A DNA stretch of 64,000 nt. Source: CALMEC01 sp963777565 (lineage in GTDB: Bacteria > Actinomycetota > Thermoleophilia > Miltoncostaeales > Miltoncostaeaceae). The translations under genes and the position numbers were made by a program. This document shows, piece after piece, positions 38,145 through 46,857 of this stretch. The stretch is taken from the NCBI GenBank assembly GCA_963777565.1, contig CAVZQZ010000010.1, positions 124,001 to 188,000 on the forward strand, in the 5' to 3' direction. Within the stretch, counting starts at the first letter, position 1. Each line of letters starts with the position of its first letter. Under the pieces are notes generated by a model. It saw only the letters and a list, made by a program, of their open reading frames with translations. It searched no databases and had not been told where the DNA came from.

Positions 38145-39131
38145 CTACTCGTAGACGACGACGTCCGGCTGCGGCTCCAGGTCGAGCACCTCGAACGGCG
38201 TCATCATGCGGCTGCCGTTTCGCGTGTCCTCCTCGTAGAAGAGCTTGAAGCCGGTGAACACGAACCCGGGGCGGTCCGGGTCGGTGGTGAGGTCGGCGTA
38301 CTTGCCCATCTTGGCCTCGGGGGTGCCGAAGCCGTCCACGTTGAAGACGATCGCGAGGTTCGGGCGCTGAACCAGGCCCTTGCGGTTTTCGATCATGCTC
38401 TCGGTGAACTCGTGGACGAGCAGGAGCTTCTGCGGGAGATTGTTGTCCTTCACGATCTGGTCGAGGTACGCCGACACCTCGTTGACCTTCGCGGCAGTCG
38501 TGGAGCCGATCACCTTCCCGGGGATCTCACCCGCCCGCATGCTCCACTCGGGGTCGATGGCCAGCGAGACATCGGGATTCTTGAGCCACTGCGTGTAGTG
38601 ACGCACCTCGTCCATGAAGTCGGCGCGGCCGGGCTGGATGTCCAAGATCAGGATCGCCCGCTCCTGGCGTGCCGCGTCGAGGTACTTCTGGATCACGTCA
38701 TCCGAGACCCGCGACCGGAACATGCCGTCGCCGCCGGGCACCGGGTGGACGATCGTCGCGATCAACTCGAAGGCAGGCAGGACCCTGCGTTCGAGCGACT
38801 CGTAGTCGAGCGCCGTGTCGCTCAACCGCTCCGCGACGGCGAGCGGGCTCCCGGAGCCGAGGACCCCGAGGCGATCCCCGCCCGGAGCCCCGTAGAAGGC
38901 CACGACCTTGAACCCCGGCAGGATCGTCGTGCCACCGCGCGGGAGCTCGCTCGGCGCAGCGGATCGCGATTCGGCCTTGCCGCGCTTGCCGGGACCGAGG
39001 AGTGAGGTGGTGCTGACCGCGACGAGCGCCGCGACCCCGCCAACGACGACGAGGGCCGCGAGGCGCCGCCTTCGGATCTGTCGACGCCGGGCGCGCCGCC
39101 GCTCGACTCGTTCATCGCGTTGGAATTCCAC
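38145..39131 (-). CDS. Secreted/membrane-anchored protein of unknown function, paralogue A
   Basis: 328 residues: a very basic N-terminus, a membrane/signal helix (about 24-42), then a ~270-residue extracytoplasmic domain. It alternates strands and helices like a TIM barrel and has conserved acidic positions at strand ends: VVAFYGAPGGDRLGVLG, ELIATIVHPVPGGDGMF, AILILDIQPGRADF, VSLAIDPEWSM, LLLVHEFTESM, IVFNVDGFGTPEAK, FKLFYEEDT, ending VVVYE. A second copy lies at 49936-50910. The D-P-E-W and L-D-I-Q-P-G motifs suggest a carbohydrate-active fold, but no known family is recognised. It converges on the Tim44-like gene with six bases between. Confidence 0.72.
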   Translation of the reverse strand: MEFQRDERVERRRARRRQIRRRRLAALVVVGGVAALVAVSTTSLLGPGKRGKAESRSAAPSELPRGGTTILPGFKVVAFYGAPGGDRLGVLGSGSPLAVAERLSDTALDYESLERRVLPAFELIATIVHPVPGGDGMFRSRVSDDVIQKYLDAARQERAILILDIQPGRADFMDEVRHYTQWLKNPDVSLAIDPEWSMRAGEIPGKVIGSTTAAKVNEVSAYLDQIVKDNNLPQKLLLVHEFTESMIENRKGLVQRPNLAIVFNVDGFGTPEAKMGKYADLTTDPDRPGFVFTGFKLFYEEDTRNGSRMMTPFEVLDLEPQPDVVVYE

Positions 39132-39218
39132 GGGCCGGGAATCATCACACGCGGACGGGCAAAATCCAATGTTCTTCCAGCGGAAACGCGGGTTGCCGAC
39201 CGGCCCATGGGGCCGGCG

Positions 39219-40175
39219 CTATGAGGCTTTGCGCTTGCGCGTCCTTGCAGGCGCGGGCTTGGCCTCCTCCTCTTGGGCTCCCCCCTCCTCGGTCTCCTTC
39301 CCGCCGTCGACCTTGCGGAGCTTGGCGTCCTCGATCGAGAGCTGCTCCTTGGTCGACCGCTTGCGCGCGGGCTTTGCGGCTGCCTTCTCGGCGCCGTCGC
39401 CGCCGCTTGAAGCGAGGCTCGCCTTGAGCGCCGCCATGAGGTCCACGACCGGCGCGGGCTCGCCCACGTCCTCCGGGATGACGGGAGTCTGGCCGTCGGC
39501 CTTGGCCTCGAGGAACTCGAGCAGCGCCCGGCGGGTCTCGTTGCGGTACTTCGTCGCGTCGAAGTCGCGGGTGAGGCTGTCGATCAACTGGTCGGCGATC
39601 GCGAGCTCCTCGTCCTTCACTTCGATTCCCTGGACCCGGTCCTGGATCTCGTGGTGCTCGTCGACGCGGATGTCCTCCGGGTAGTAGAGGGTCTCGATCA
39701 CCATTGCGCCGTCCATGACGCGAAGCAGCACCAAATGCTCCTTCGTCGAGAGGACGAACCGGCCGATTGCGCCCCGTCCGGACCGCTCCATCGCCCGCAT
39801 GAGCAGGGCGTATGGGCGCTCTGCGCGCTCCTGCGGCTCCACCCAGTAGGCCCGTTCGAAGTAGACGGGGTCGATGTCGGCGAGGTCGACGAACTCGAGG
39901 ATCTCGATCGTCTTCTCCTGCTGTGCCGAGAACCGGGCGAGCTCGTCGTCCTCGACGGTCACGAACTGCCCCTTCGCGATCTCGTACCCCTTGATCATCT
40001 CGTCGGGACCGATCTCCACGTCGCGAATCGGATCCCAGCGCTTCTGCTTGACGGGGACCATGCTCTCCCGCGACAGGTTTCGAAAGCTCACCTCCCGGCG
40101 CTGCTGGGCAATCCCGATCCCCACAGGGATCGTCACGAGTCCGAAGCTGATGAAGCCCTTCCAGATCGCGCGCAC
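39219..40175 (-). CDS. ku: Ku protein (non-homologous end joining)
   Basis: 318 residues. The Ku core begins MRAIWKGFISFGLVTIPVGI and continues with VPVKQKRWDPIRDVEIGPDE, KGYEIAKGQFVTVEDDELAR, PVYFERAYWVEPQERAERPY and LVLLRVMDGAMVIETLYYP. A C-terminal extension of ~90 residues is strongly basic and Lys/Ala-rich (KPARKRSTKEQ, RTRKRKAS), typical of actinobacterial Ku tails that bind DNA. Ku homodimers thread onto broken ends and recruit LigD. No ligD is in the window, so the partner gene is elsewhere. Confidence 0.96.
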   Translation of the reverse strand: MRAIWKGFISFGLVTIPVGIGIAQQRREVSFRNLSRESMVPVKQKRWDPIRDVEIGPDEMIKGYEIAKGQFVTVEDDELARFSAQQEKTIEILEFVDLADIDPVYFERAYWVEPQERAERPYALLMRAMERSGRGAIGRFVLSTKEHLVLLRVMDGAMVIETLYYPEDIRVDEHHEIQDRVQGIEVKDEELAIADQLIDSLTRDFDATKYRNETRRALLEFLEAKADGQTPVIPEDVGEPAPVVDLMAALKASLASSGGDGAEKAAAKPARKRSTKEQLSIEDAKLRKVDGGKETEEGGAQEEEAKPAPARTRKRKAS

Positions 40176-40197
40176 CGCGTGTCTCCTCGTCGTCTCC

Positions 40198-40626
40198 TCA
40201 GGTCAGCTCACGGTCCATCCGGATGTGGGGGATTCCCGCCTCCATGAACACGTCACCATGGGAAATGTACCCCTGCCGCTCGTAAAATCCCTGCACCGGC
40301 GTCTGCGCCGCGAGCGAAACCCGCCGGGCGCCGCCGGCGCGCGCCTCGCGATGCGCGAGGTCCATGAGCTGCCGTCCGATGCCGTCGGCGCGGCGATCTG
40401 CCCGGACGGCCATCCGCCCGAGGCGCCAGGAGTCGCCGCCGGTGAGGATGCGGCAGGTGCCCACCACGTCCCCACCGTCGAGCGCGACGAGGTGGAGAGC
40501 CGTCGTGTCCAGCCCGTCCTGTTCCAAGTCGATCGGGACGCCCTGCTCGACGCAGAAGACCTCCTGGCGGAGGGCCAGGAGCGCCGAGAGGTCGTCGGTG
40601 CGGCCGACTCTGACCTCGACGCTCAT
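40198..40626 (-). CDS. GNAT-family N-acetyltransferase
   Basis: 142 residues of GNAT fold. It has VFCVEQGVPIDLEQDGLD at the start, VGTCRIL, the acetyl-CoA loop RLGRMAVRADRRADGIGRQLMD (R/Q-x-x-G-x-G/A), and the C-terminal FYERQGYISHGDVFMEAGIPHIRM. This pattern (E-Q-G...D-x-D near the N-terminus) is like YjcF/ElaA-type enzymes. The substrate is unknown. It overlaps the slipin gene by four bases. Confidence 0.88.
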   Translation of the reverse strand: MSVEVRVGRTDDLSALLALRQEVFCVEQGVPIDLEQDGLDTTALHLVALDGGDVVGTCRILTGGDSWRLGRMAVRADRRADGIGRQLMDLAHREARAGGARRVSLAAQTPVQGFYERQGYISHGDVFMEAGIPHIRMDRELT

Positions 40627-41438
40627 CCGTCAGGCGGCTCCGGCGGCGGCACGGGGCGCAGCGGCTGGGCTGCCGGGGGCTTCTCGTGCTGCTTGATGAA
40701 CGGCGTGAAGAGATCGATGGGGAGCGGGATGATCACCATCGTGGTTCGCTCCGAGGACGAGATCTCGTTCATCGTCTGCAGGTAGCGCAGCTGGAGCGCG
40801 GCCGGCTCCTCGGCGATCACCGTCGCCGCCTGGGTGAGCTTCTCGGAGGCCTGCAGCTCGCCCTCTGCGGCGATGACCTTGGCCCGCCGCTCCCGCTCGG
40901 CCTCGGCCTGCCGCGCGATTGCGCGCTGCATCGTCTGCGGGAGCTCCACGTCCTTCACCTCCACCACCGAGACCTTGACTCCCCACGGGGCGGTCTGGGT
41001 GTCGATGATCGCCTGGAGGCGCTCGTTGATCTGGTCGCGCTCCGAGAGGAGATGGTCCAGGTCGACCGTTCCGAGCACGCTCCGGAGGGTCGTCTGGGCG
41101 ATCTGGGAGGTCGCGACGAGGTAGTTCTCGACCTGCACGATCGCCTTTTCCGCCTCCACGACTCGGAAGTACGCAACGGCGTTCACCTTGACCGTCACGT
41201 TGTCGCGCGTGATCACCTCCTGCGGTGGGACGTTCAGCGTGACCGTCCGCAGGTCGACCGTGACGGCCTTGTCGATGAACGGGATGAGCAGGTAGAGGCC
41301 GGGTCCCTTGAGCCCGAGGAGGCGCCCGAGCCGGAAGACCACGCCGCGCTCGTACTCCCGCGCGACCTTGATCGACGCGAAGAGGAACATCACGACGATC
41401 GCGAGGACGATCAGGATGGCGAGAGCGGCGCCCGTCAT
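40623..41438 (-). CDS. Slipin/stomatin-type SPFH membrane protein
   Basis: 271 residues: an N-terminal membrane helix (about 5-23), then the SPFH/band-7 domain: YERGVVFRLGRLLGLKGPGL, DLRTVTLNVPPQEVITRDNV and VVEAEKAIVQVENYLVATSQ. A helical flotillin-like part (AIARQAEAERERRAKVIAAE) follows and a Pro-rich tail. It forms ring-like membrane microdomain scaffolds and is processed or assisted by NfeD, which is encoded directly upstream. Together they form the common slipin-NfeD operon. Confidence 0.93.
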   Translation of the reverse strand: MTGAALAILIVLAIVVMFLFASIKVAREYERGVVFRLGRLLGLKGPGLYLLIPFIDKAVTVDLRTVTLNVPPQEVITRDNVTVKVNAVAYFRVVEAEKAIVQVENYLVATSQIAQTTLRSVLGTVDLDHLLSERDQINERLQAIIDTQTAPWGVKVSVVEVKDVELPQTMQRAIARQAEAERERRAKVIAAEGELQASEKLTQAATVIAEEPAALQLRYLQTMNEISSSERTTMVIIPLPIDLFTPFIKQHEKPPAAQPLRPVPPPEPPDG

Positions 41439-41549
41439 TGCATGAGCTCCTTCGGTTCGTGGCGGTGGCGTCCGCCGATCACGGACATCCTCCCACCCGG
41501 GTCGGCGGGCGTGGAGGGTCTGCGGCGCATCGACACCTGGGCGACCCGG

Positions 41550-42848
41550 TCACGACGGCCGCGGCTCGTCCGCGGGCTCGACGCTCAGCACGAGGTCCGA
41601 CATGCCGGTCACCCGAACTGCGCGTCCCGGTTCGATGCGCCGTCCGTCTGCGGTGCGGGCCGCCCAGAGCTCCCCGTCGACGAAGACGTGCCCCGTATCG
41701 CCCACGAGGGCGGTGCGAACCTCCCCGACATGACCGACCATCGCCCTCGCCCCAGTGGTGGCGGGAGCCCGTCGTGCGCGCCACGCCGCCCGCGCAACGA
41801 GCGTGAAGGCCACACCCAGCACGATCGATGCGACGATCAGTCCGGGCCGGGAGACGACGGGCCCCTCCGCGTCGTCGAAGAGGATGAGGCCGCCGATCAC
41901 GAGCGACACGATTCCGCCCACGGCGAGGGCGCCGAAGCCGGCGACGACCGCCTCGAGCCCGAACAGCAGGAACGCCAGGAAGATGAAGGCGAGGCCGGCC
42001 CAGTTGAACGGCACGATTGCGAAGCCGGCGAACGACAGGAGGAGCATCACCGCGCCCGCCACGCCCGGCACGATCGCGCCCGGGTGGAAGATCTCGAAGC
42101 CGATGGCCGCGATCCCGAGCCCGAACATGATCGCGAGGAGGTTCGGGTCGATCAGGATCTGCATGAGCCGCAGGTACCAGGGCATCTCGTCGATCTCGAC
42201 TGGCGCGCCCGTGGTCGCGAGCGTCCGCCCGCCGACTTGCCGACCGTCCAGTTGGCGGAGCAGGTCGGAGCGGGTTGGCGCGATCGATTCCGCGACATTT
42301 GCGTCGACCGCTTCCTGGGCGGTCAGGTTGAGCTGTTCGGTGACCATCGATCGGTAGGCGTTCGCGTTGCGACCATGCTTGTCAGCGAGCGCTGCGATCT
42401 GCGCGGCGGCGTCGTTCGTGATCTTCTTGTCGAGATCGCCGCCGGATCCGCTGACAGGCGTGGCCGATCCGATGTTCGTGCCCGGCGCCATCGCCAGATA
42501 GTCGGACGACGCCGAGATGTACGCTCCGGCGGACCCCGCTCGCGACCCGCTCGGGCCGATCCACACGACAACGGGGATGTCCACGGCCTCGATCGTCTTG
42601 ACGATGTCGCGCATCGAGGCCACCAGCCCTCCGGGCGTGTCCATCTCGATCAGGAACATCTGCGCGTCGCTCCCGTCAGCCGATCGAAGGCGTCGGGTCA
42701 CGAACTGGGCGCTGGCGGGATCGATTCCACCCTCGAGCACCACGCCGCGGATCGGCGGCGGCGTGGAGGCCGCGGTTGCCGAGATCGCGACCGCCGCGGC
42801 CGCTGCAAGCGCGATCAGCGCGATCGTCAGCAGACGGCGAGGATTCAT
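41550..42848 (-). CDS. nfeD: NfeD-family membrane serine protease (long NfeD1b type)
   Basis: 432 residues. A signal peptide (residues 1-27) precedes a ClpP-like protease domain: FLIEMDTPGGLVASMRDIVK, WIGPSGSRAGSAGAYISASS with the catalytic Ser in GSAG, and APGTNIGSATPV. About four membrane helices follow (MFGLGIAAIGFEIFHPGAIV and so on), then the C-terminal OB-fold NfeD domain (ARAMVGHVGEVRTALVGDTG, HVFVDGELWAAR). The first residue is ATG 42848; the longer frame upstream is the opposite-strand gene. It cleaves or regulates the neighbouring slipin. A 111-base gap separates the two. Confidence 0.92.
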   Translation of the reverse strand: MNPRRLLTIALIALAAAAAVAISATAASTPPPIRGVVLEGGIDPASAQFVTRRLRSADGSDAQMFLIEMDTPGGLVASMRDIVKTIEAVDIPVVVWIGPSGSRAGSAGAYISASSDYLAMAPGTNIGSATPVSGSGGDLDKKITNDAAAQIAALADKHGRNANAYRSMVTEQLNLTAQEAVDANVAESIAPTRSDLLRQLDGRQVGGRTLATTGAPVEIDEMPWYLRLMQILIDPNLLAIMFGLGIAAIGFEIFHPGAIVPGVAGAVMLLLSFAGFAIVPFNWAGLAFIFLAFLLFGLEAVVAGFGALAVGGIVSLVIGGLILFDDAEGPVVSRPGLIVASIVLGVAFTLVARAAWRARRAPATTGARAMVGHVGEVRTALVGDTGHVFVDGELWAARTADGRRIEPGRAVRVTGMSDLVLSVEPADEPRPS

Positions 42849-42893
42849 TCGAATACCTACAAAACGGTAGCACCGGCGTGCCAGCATCGCGGT

Positions 42894-43580
42894 ATGGAGC
42901 GCATGCGGGTTCAGCGGCTGGCGGACGGGCTCTGGCGATGGACGGCGCCGCACCCGGAATGGCGGGAGGGGGCGCGTTGGGACCGCACGGTGGGGTCGGT
43001 GTATTGCGAGACGCCCGACGCCGTCGTGCTGATCGACCCGCTCATTCCCGGCGACGGCGCCGACAGGGAGCGATTCTGGGCTGCGCTGGACCAAGACGTC
43101 GAGCGCCTCCGCGTGCCGGTGGTCGTCCTGCTGACGTGCCGGTGGCACGCCCGTGGCGCCGAGGCCGTTCACCGACGATACGACGCCGTGGTCTGGGCGC
43201 CGCCGAAGGCCGTCGAGGGGCTCGAGGGTATGCAGGGCGCGCTCGTCCTGGCCGACGGGTTCCGCCCGGTGTCCGGCGTGGAGGCCCACCTGACGGGGCT
43301 TCCGTCGCCGAGCGGCGACGAGGCGGTCTTCTGGCTGTCCGAGCACCGGGCGCTCGTGCCCGGCGACGTCCTGCTCGGCGACAGCGCCGGCGGCGTCCGT
43401 GTGGCCCCGCCGGAGTGGTATTCGGACTCCCCGGCCGAGGGTCGCTGGTACCGCGAGGAGCTCGTGCCGGTGCTGAGCCGGCTTGCGACGTGCGACCCGT
43501 TGATGCTCCTGGTCTCCCACGGAGAGCCCGTGCTGGATGGTGCGCCCGCGGCGCTCCGCGCGGCGTTCGCCACGCCGTGA
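42894..43580 (+). CDS. Metallo-beta-lactamase-like fold protein with degenerate metal site
   Basis: 228 residues. N-terminal strands VQRLADGLWRWTAPHPEW, then VGSVYCETPDAVVLIDPLIP are typical of the MBL fold. The expected H-x-H-x-D-H motif is replaced by LLTCRWHARGAEAVHRRYDA, where only WH and a later H remain. Later elements LSEHRALVPGDVLLGDSAGG and MLLVSHGEPVLDG resemble the remaining MBL motifs. It may bind one metal or none. It is divergent from nfeD, and the gap of 45 bases must hold both promoters. Confidence 0.65.
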   Translation: MERMRVQRLADGLWRWTAPHPEWREGARWDRTVGSVYCETPDAVVLIDPLIPGDGADRERFWAALDQDVERLRVPVVVLLTCRWHARGAEAVHRRYDAVVWAPPKAVEGLEGMQGALVLADGFRPVSGVEAHLTGLPSPSGDEAVFWLSEHRALVPGDVLLGDSAGGVRVAPPEWYSDSPAEGRWYREELVPVLSRLATCDPLMLLVSHGEPVLDGAPAALRAAFATP

Positions 43581-43654
43581 CGCACCGGGGCGTGGCGATG
43601 AAGCCGACCGGCGCGTAGGATCGCCGAAGTTTTTTCGCCGAGGAGCAGGGCAAA

Positions 43655-44452
43655 ATGGAACATGACCCCCTCTGGAGTCCCGTCGCTGCGCCGCAGGCGC
43701 TCGCGGACCCCCTGCCGCCGCACCATCTGACCCGCGGGGTCGTGATCTCCGGGGGCACGGCGGGGATCGGGCTGGCGGTCGCGCGCCGCCTCGTGGCCGA
43801 GGGCGCCCGCGTGTGGATCATGGGCCGGGGCACCGACAGCGTTGCCCGGGCGCTGGACGAGGTGGGTGCCGTCGGCGGGTGCGCGTGCGACGTCACGCAG
43901 GAGGTCGAGGTCGAGGGGGCGCTCGCCGACGCCCATGCCCGGCTGGGCTCGATCGACGGCGCGTTCGTCAGCGCATCCGTCCCGGGTGAGCAGCGCGACG
44001 TCGTCGCGATGTCCGTCGAGGACTTCCGGCGCGTGCTCGATGTGAACCTGACGGGGGCCTTCCTCGTCGCCCGGGGTGCGGCCCGGGCGATGTCGGCGGG
44101 CGGCTCGATCGTCTTCAACGGGAGCGTCAACGGCTTCGCCGCCGAGCCGGGGCGCGCCGCTCATTCCGCATCGAAGGCCGGGGTGATCCTCCTCGCCAAG
44201 ACGATGGCCCTCGACCTCGCGCCGAGGGGGATCGCCGTCACCGCGATCTGCCCGGGGGACATCCGCACCCGCTCCACGGAGGAGCGGCTCGCCGATCCGC
44301 TCATCGCCGCGGAGCACCTGGCGCGCATCCCCGCCGGCCGGCTCGGCGAGCCGGAGGAGGCTGCCGCGCTCGTGAGCTTCCTCCTCCGGCCGGATGCGGC
44401 GTACCTCACCGGCGCGGTGATCCCGGTCGACGGCGGCCGCAGCGCCGGATAG
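43655..44452 (+). CDS. Short-chain dehydrogenase/reductase with Tyr-to-His at the catalytic position
   Basis: 265 residues of SDR fold. The cofactor motif is SGGTAGIGLAVARRL, and the N-S region is N-G-S-V-N. The catalytic motif usually Y-x-x-x-K reads H170-S-A-S-K174. Further elements are AICPGDIRTRSTEERL and the C-terminal DGGRSAG with AYLTGAVIPV. The missing tyrosine suggests a non-catalytic or altered enzyme, while the rest of the fold is intact. It lies directly upstream of fabZ and the fatty acid cluster, with a separate 45-base gap, and may be an enoyl- or ketoacyl-reductase relative. A ribosome site AGGAG lies before the ATG. Confidence 0.83.
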   Translation: MEHDPLWSPVAAPQALADPLPPHHLTRGVVISGGTAGIGLAVARRLVAEGARVWIMGRGTDSVARALDEVGAVGGCACDVTQEVEVEGALADAHARLGSIDGAFVSASVPGEQRDVVAMSVEDFRRVLDVNLTGAFLVARGAARAMSAGGSIVFNGSVNGFAAEPGRAAHSASKAGVILLAKTMALDLAPRGIAVTAICPGDIRTRSTEERLADPLIAAEHLARIPAGRLGEPEEAAALVSFLLRPDAAYLTGAVIPVDGGRSAG

Positions 44453-44497
44453 CGCCTGCGGTCGACTGTCGCCGGCGGTGTACTAGGATACCCCGGT

Positions 44498-44929
44498 TTG
44501 AGCGTTCCGGCGCCAACGGACATCCTTCCGCACCGCCCTCCCTTCCTGCTCGTCGACGAGGTGGTGCAACTCGAGCCGGGCGAGTCGGCCCGCGCGCGCT
44601 GGACCGTGCCCGTCGACGCGCCGTTCTTCGCCGGCCATTTCCCGGGGCATCCCGTCACCCCCGGGGTTCTGATCGTGGAGTCGCTCGCGCAGACCGGGGC
44701 GCTGGCGGTCCTGTCCGAGGAGGCGAACCGCGGCAAGATCGCGCTCTTCGCCGGGATCGACAAGGCGAGGTTCAAGCGGCAGGTGCTCCCGGGAGACACG
44801 GTGGAGCTCGAGATGATCCTCACCCGCCGTCGCGGCCCGATCGGAGAGGGAGAGGGCGTCGCGACCGTCGACGGCGAGGTCGCATGCCAGGCTGTCCTAC
44901 GATTCGCCGTCATCGAGGGGGAGTCATGA
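44498..44929 (+). CDS. fabZ: 3-hydroxyacyl-ACP dehydratase FabZ
   Basis: 143 residues of hotdog fold: DILPHRPPFLLVDEVV, the catalytic His in FFAGHFPGHPVTPGVLIVES, LAQTGALAV and DKARFKRQVLPGDTVELEM. It dehydrates 3-hydroxyacyl-ACP in fatty acid elongation. TTG at 44498 is the start; upstream TACTAGGATA (44481-44490) may be a -10 region, which would leave a very short leader. The stop overlaps fabH by four bases. Confidence 0.92.
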   Translation: MSVPAPTDILPHRPPFLLVDEVVQLEPGESARARWTVPVDAPFFAGHFPGHPVTPGVLIVESLAQTGALAVLSEEANRGKIALFAGIDKARFKRQVLPGDTVELEMILTRRRGPIGEGEGVATVDGEVACQAVLRFAVIEGES

Positions 44930-45952
44930 TCGCCGTTCGCAACGGCAAGTCCCAACGGGCGCGACTCGTCGCGGTCGGCTCATACGTGCCAGAAGGGCGG
45001 CTCACCAACGCCGACCTCGAGCGCATGGTCGATACCACCGACGAGTGGATCGTGTCGCGCACGGGGATTCGCGAGCGGCGGATCGCCGCGCCGGACGAGT
45101 CGACGGCCGACCTGGCGGTGCTCGCCGCCGAGGACATCCTCGCTAACGCCGGCCTCGACGCGGCCGACATCGACGTCTTGATCATCCCGACCGCTACCCC
45201 CGAGTACCTGTTCCCGTCGACCGCCGCGGTCGTGCAGGACCGGATCGGCGCGACGAAGGCGGCGGCGTTCGACCTACTGGCCGCGTGCAGCGGGTTCGTC
45301 TACGGATTGGCCCAGGCTTGCGCGCTGGTGGAGAGCGGACTCGCCCGCAACGTCCTCGTGGTCGGCTCCGAGACGCTCACTCGGATCGCGGACTTCTCGG
45401 ACCGCTCGACGTGCGTCCTGTTCGGCGACGCCGCAGCCGGTGCCCTGGTGACCGCCGGCAACGACGAGACGACCACCGGCTTCCTCGGCTTCGAGCTCGG
45501 CACGGACGGCAGGGGACGGGAAGGACCTCCTCCTCCCGGTCGGCGGGTCGCGCAATCCGTCCAACCGGCCGTTCGAGCCGAGGGATGCGTTCCTGCAGAT
45601 GAATGGCCGCGAGGTGTTCAAGTTCGCGACCCGTGTCATGACCGACTCCACCACGCGGCTCCTCGAGGCGCTCGAGCTCAGCCCCGATGCGATCGACCTG
45701 TTCGTTCCGCATCAGGCCAACACGCGAATCATCGACCACGCGGTGGAGCGGATCGGCATCGACCCGGCGAAAGTCATCGTGAACCTCGACCGCTACGGGA
45801 ACACCTCCTCGGCGTCCGTGCCGCTCGCGCTCGCCGAGGCGCGCGACCTGGGGCGGCTCAAGTCCGGCGATCTTTTACTCCTCATCGCGTTCGGCGGCGG
45901 CCTGACGTGGGGATCCACGGTGGTCCGCTACGAGCCGGTGGTGGCCGCGTGA
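44926..45952 (+). CDS. fabH: Beta-ketoacyl-ACP synthase III FabH (one apparent +1 frameshift)
   Basis: With one extra base near 45514 removed, the gene encodes 341 residues. Before it: ARLVAVGSYVPEGRLTN, DTTDEWIVSRTGIRERRIA and the catalytic Cys in DLLAACSGFVYGLAQ. After it: DAIDLFVPHQANTRI with the catalytic His and NLDRYGNTSSASVPLALAE with the Asn. The break is in a G-rich loop (cacggacggcaggggacggg region). 1027 bases minus one is a multiple of three, so the rest is intact. It condenses acetyl- or branched acyl-CoA with malonyl-ACP to start fatty acid synthesis. Confidence 0.93.
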
Positions 45953-46857
45953 TCGCCCTCATGTTCCCGGGTCAGGGCGCCCAGGAGGTGGGCATGGGCC
46001 GGGCGCTCGCCGAGGCGTTCCCATCGGCGCGCGCCGCATTCGACGAGGCGAACGACGCGCTGGGCTATGACATCGCCTCGATCTGCTTCACCGGACCCGC
46101 GGAGGCCCTCGTGCCGACCGACGTCTGCCAGCCCGCGATCCTCGCGACCTCGGTCGCGGCGTGGCGCGTCGCGACGGAGCACGGGCTCACGGGCGACCTC
46201 GTCATGGGTCATTCGCTGGGCGAGTACTCGGCCCTCGTCGCCGCCGGCGCGATCGACTACACGCAGGCGCTCCGGCTCGTCGCCGAGCGCGCCGCCGCGA
46301 TGCACGCCGCGGGGCGTGAGCGTCCCGGGACCATGGCGGCGCTTCTCGGGCAGTCCGACGCCGACGCCGCGGCACTGTGCGCGGAGGCCGGCGAGGTGTG
46401 GCCCGCGAACTTCAACTGCCCGGGCCAGGTCGTCGCCTCGGGGAGCATCGACGGGATCGAGCGGCTGCTCGCCATCGCTGCCGCCCGTGGCGTGAAGGCG
46501 GCGCGCCTGCAGGTGGGCGGCGCGTTCCACTCGCCGCTCATGGCGCCGGCGGCGGAGCGACTGGAACCGGCGCTCGCCGCCTGGCACCCCACCGAGCCCG
46601 TGCCGTCGTTCCTGTCAACGACGACGGTCGCCGTCGAGCCGCGCGGAGCGGCTCCGCGAGGTGCTCCTCGCGCAGCTCCTCGCCCCGGTCCGGTTCGGCC
46701 ATGCGGTGGAGCACGCGCTCGAGATGGGTGTCACCCGCTTCGTCGAGCTCGGCCCCGGAAGGGTCCTGCACCGGGCTCGTCCGCCGCGTCCGCCGCGATA
46801 CGGAGACCGTCCAGGTCGGGTCTCCCCGACGACATCGCCACGCTCGCGGTCGCGTGA
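45949..46857 (+). CDS. fabD: Malonyl-CoA:ACP transacylase FabD (three apparent +1 frameshifts)
   Basis: GTG 45949 begins MIALMFPGQGAQEVGMGRAL; the nucleophile is in VMGHSLGEYSALVAAGA (G-H-S-x-G). Then AGGAFHSPLMAPAAE and, after an extra base at 46645, ERLREVLLAQLLAPVRFGHA and FVELGPGRVL; after further extra bases near 46769 and 46827, TGLVRRV and PDDIATLAVA with the TGA. Three single insertions return the gene to its original frame, so a naive translation is full-length but has a nonsense Arg/Pro-rich C-terminus. It loads malonyl groups on ACP. Start and end overlap fabH and fabG. Confidence 0.92.
   Translation: MIALMFPGQGAQEVGMGRALAEAFPSARAAFDEANDALGYDIASICFTGPAEALVPTDVCQPAILATSVAAWRVATEHGLTGDLVMGHSLGEYSALVAAGAIDYTQALRLVAERAAAMHAAGRERPGTMAALLGQSDADAAALCAEAGEVWPANFNCPGQVVASGSIDGIERLLAIAAARGVKAARLQVGGAFHSPLMAPAAERLEPALAAWHPTEPVPSFLSTTTVAVEPRGAAPRGAPRAAPRPGPVRPCGGARARDGCHPLRRARPRKGPAPGSSAASAAIRRPSRSGLPDDIATLAVA

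Noticed and set aside
40686..42890. A long plus-strand frame continuous with the MBL-like gene
   Set aside because: It runs antisense to slipin and nfeD, both of which have clear domains; only the part from 42894 is supported as coding.
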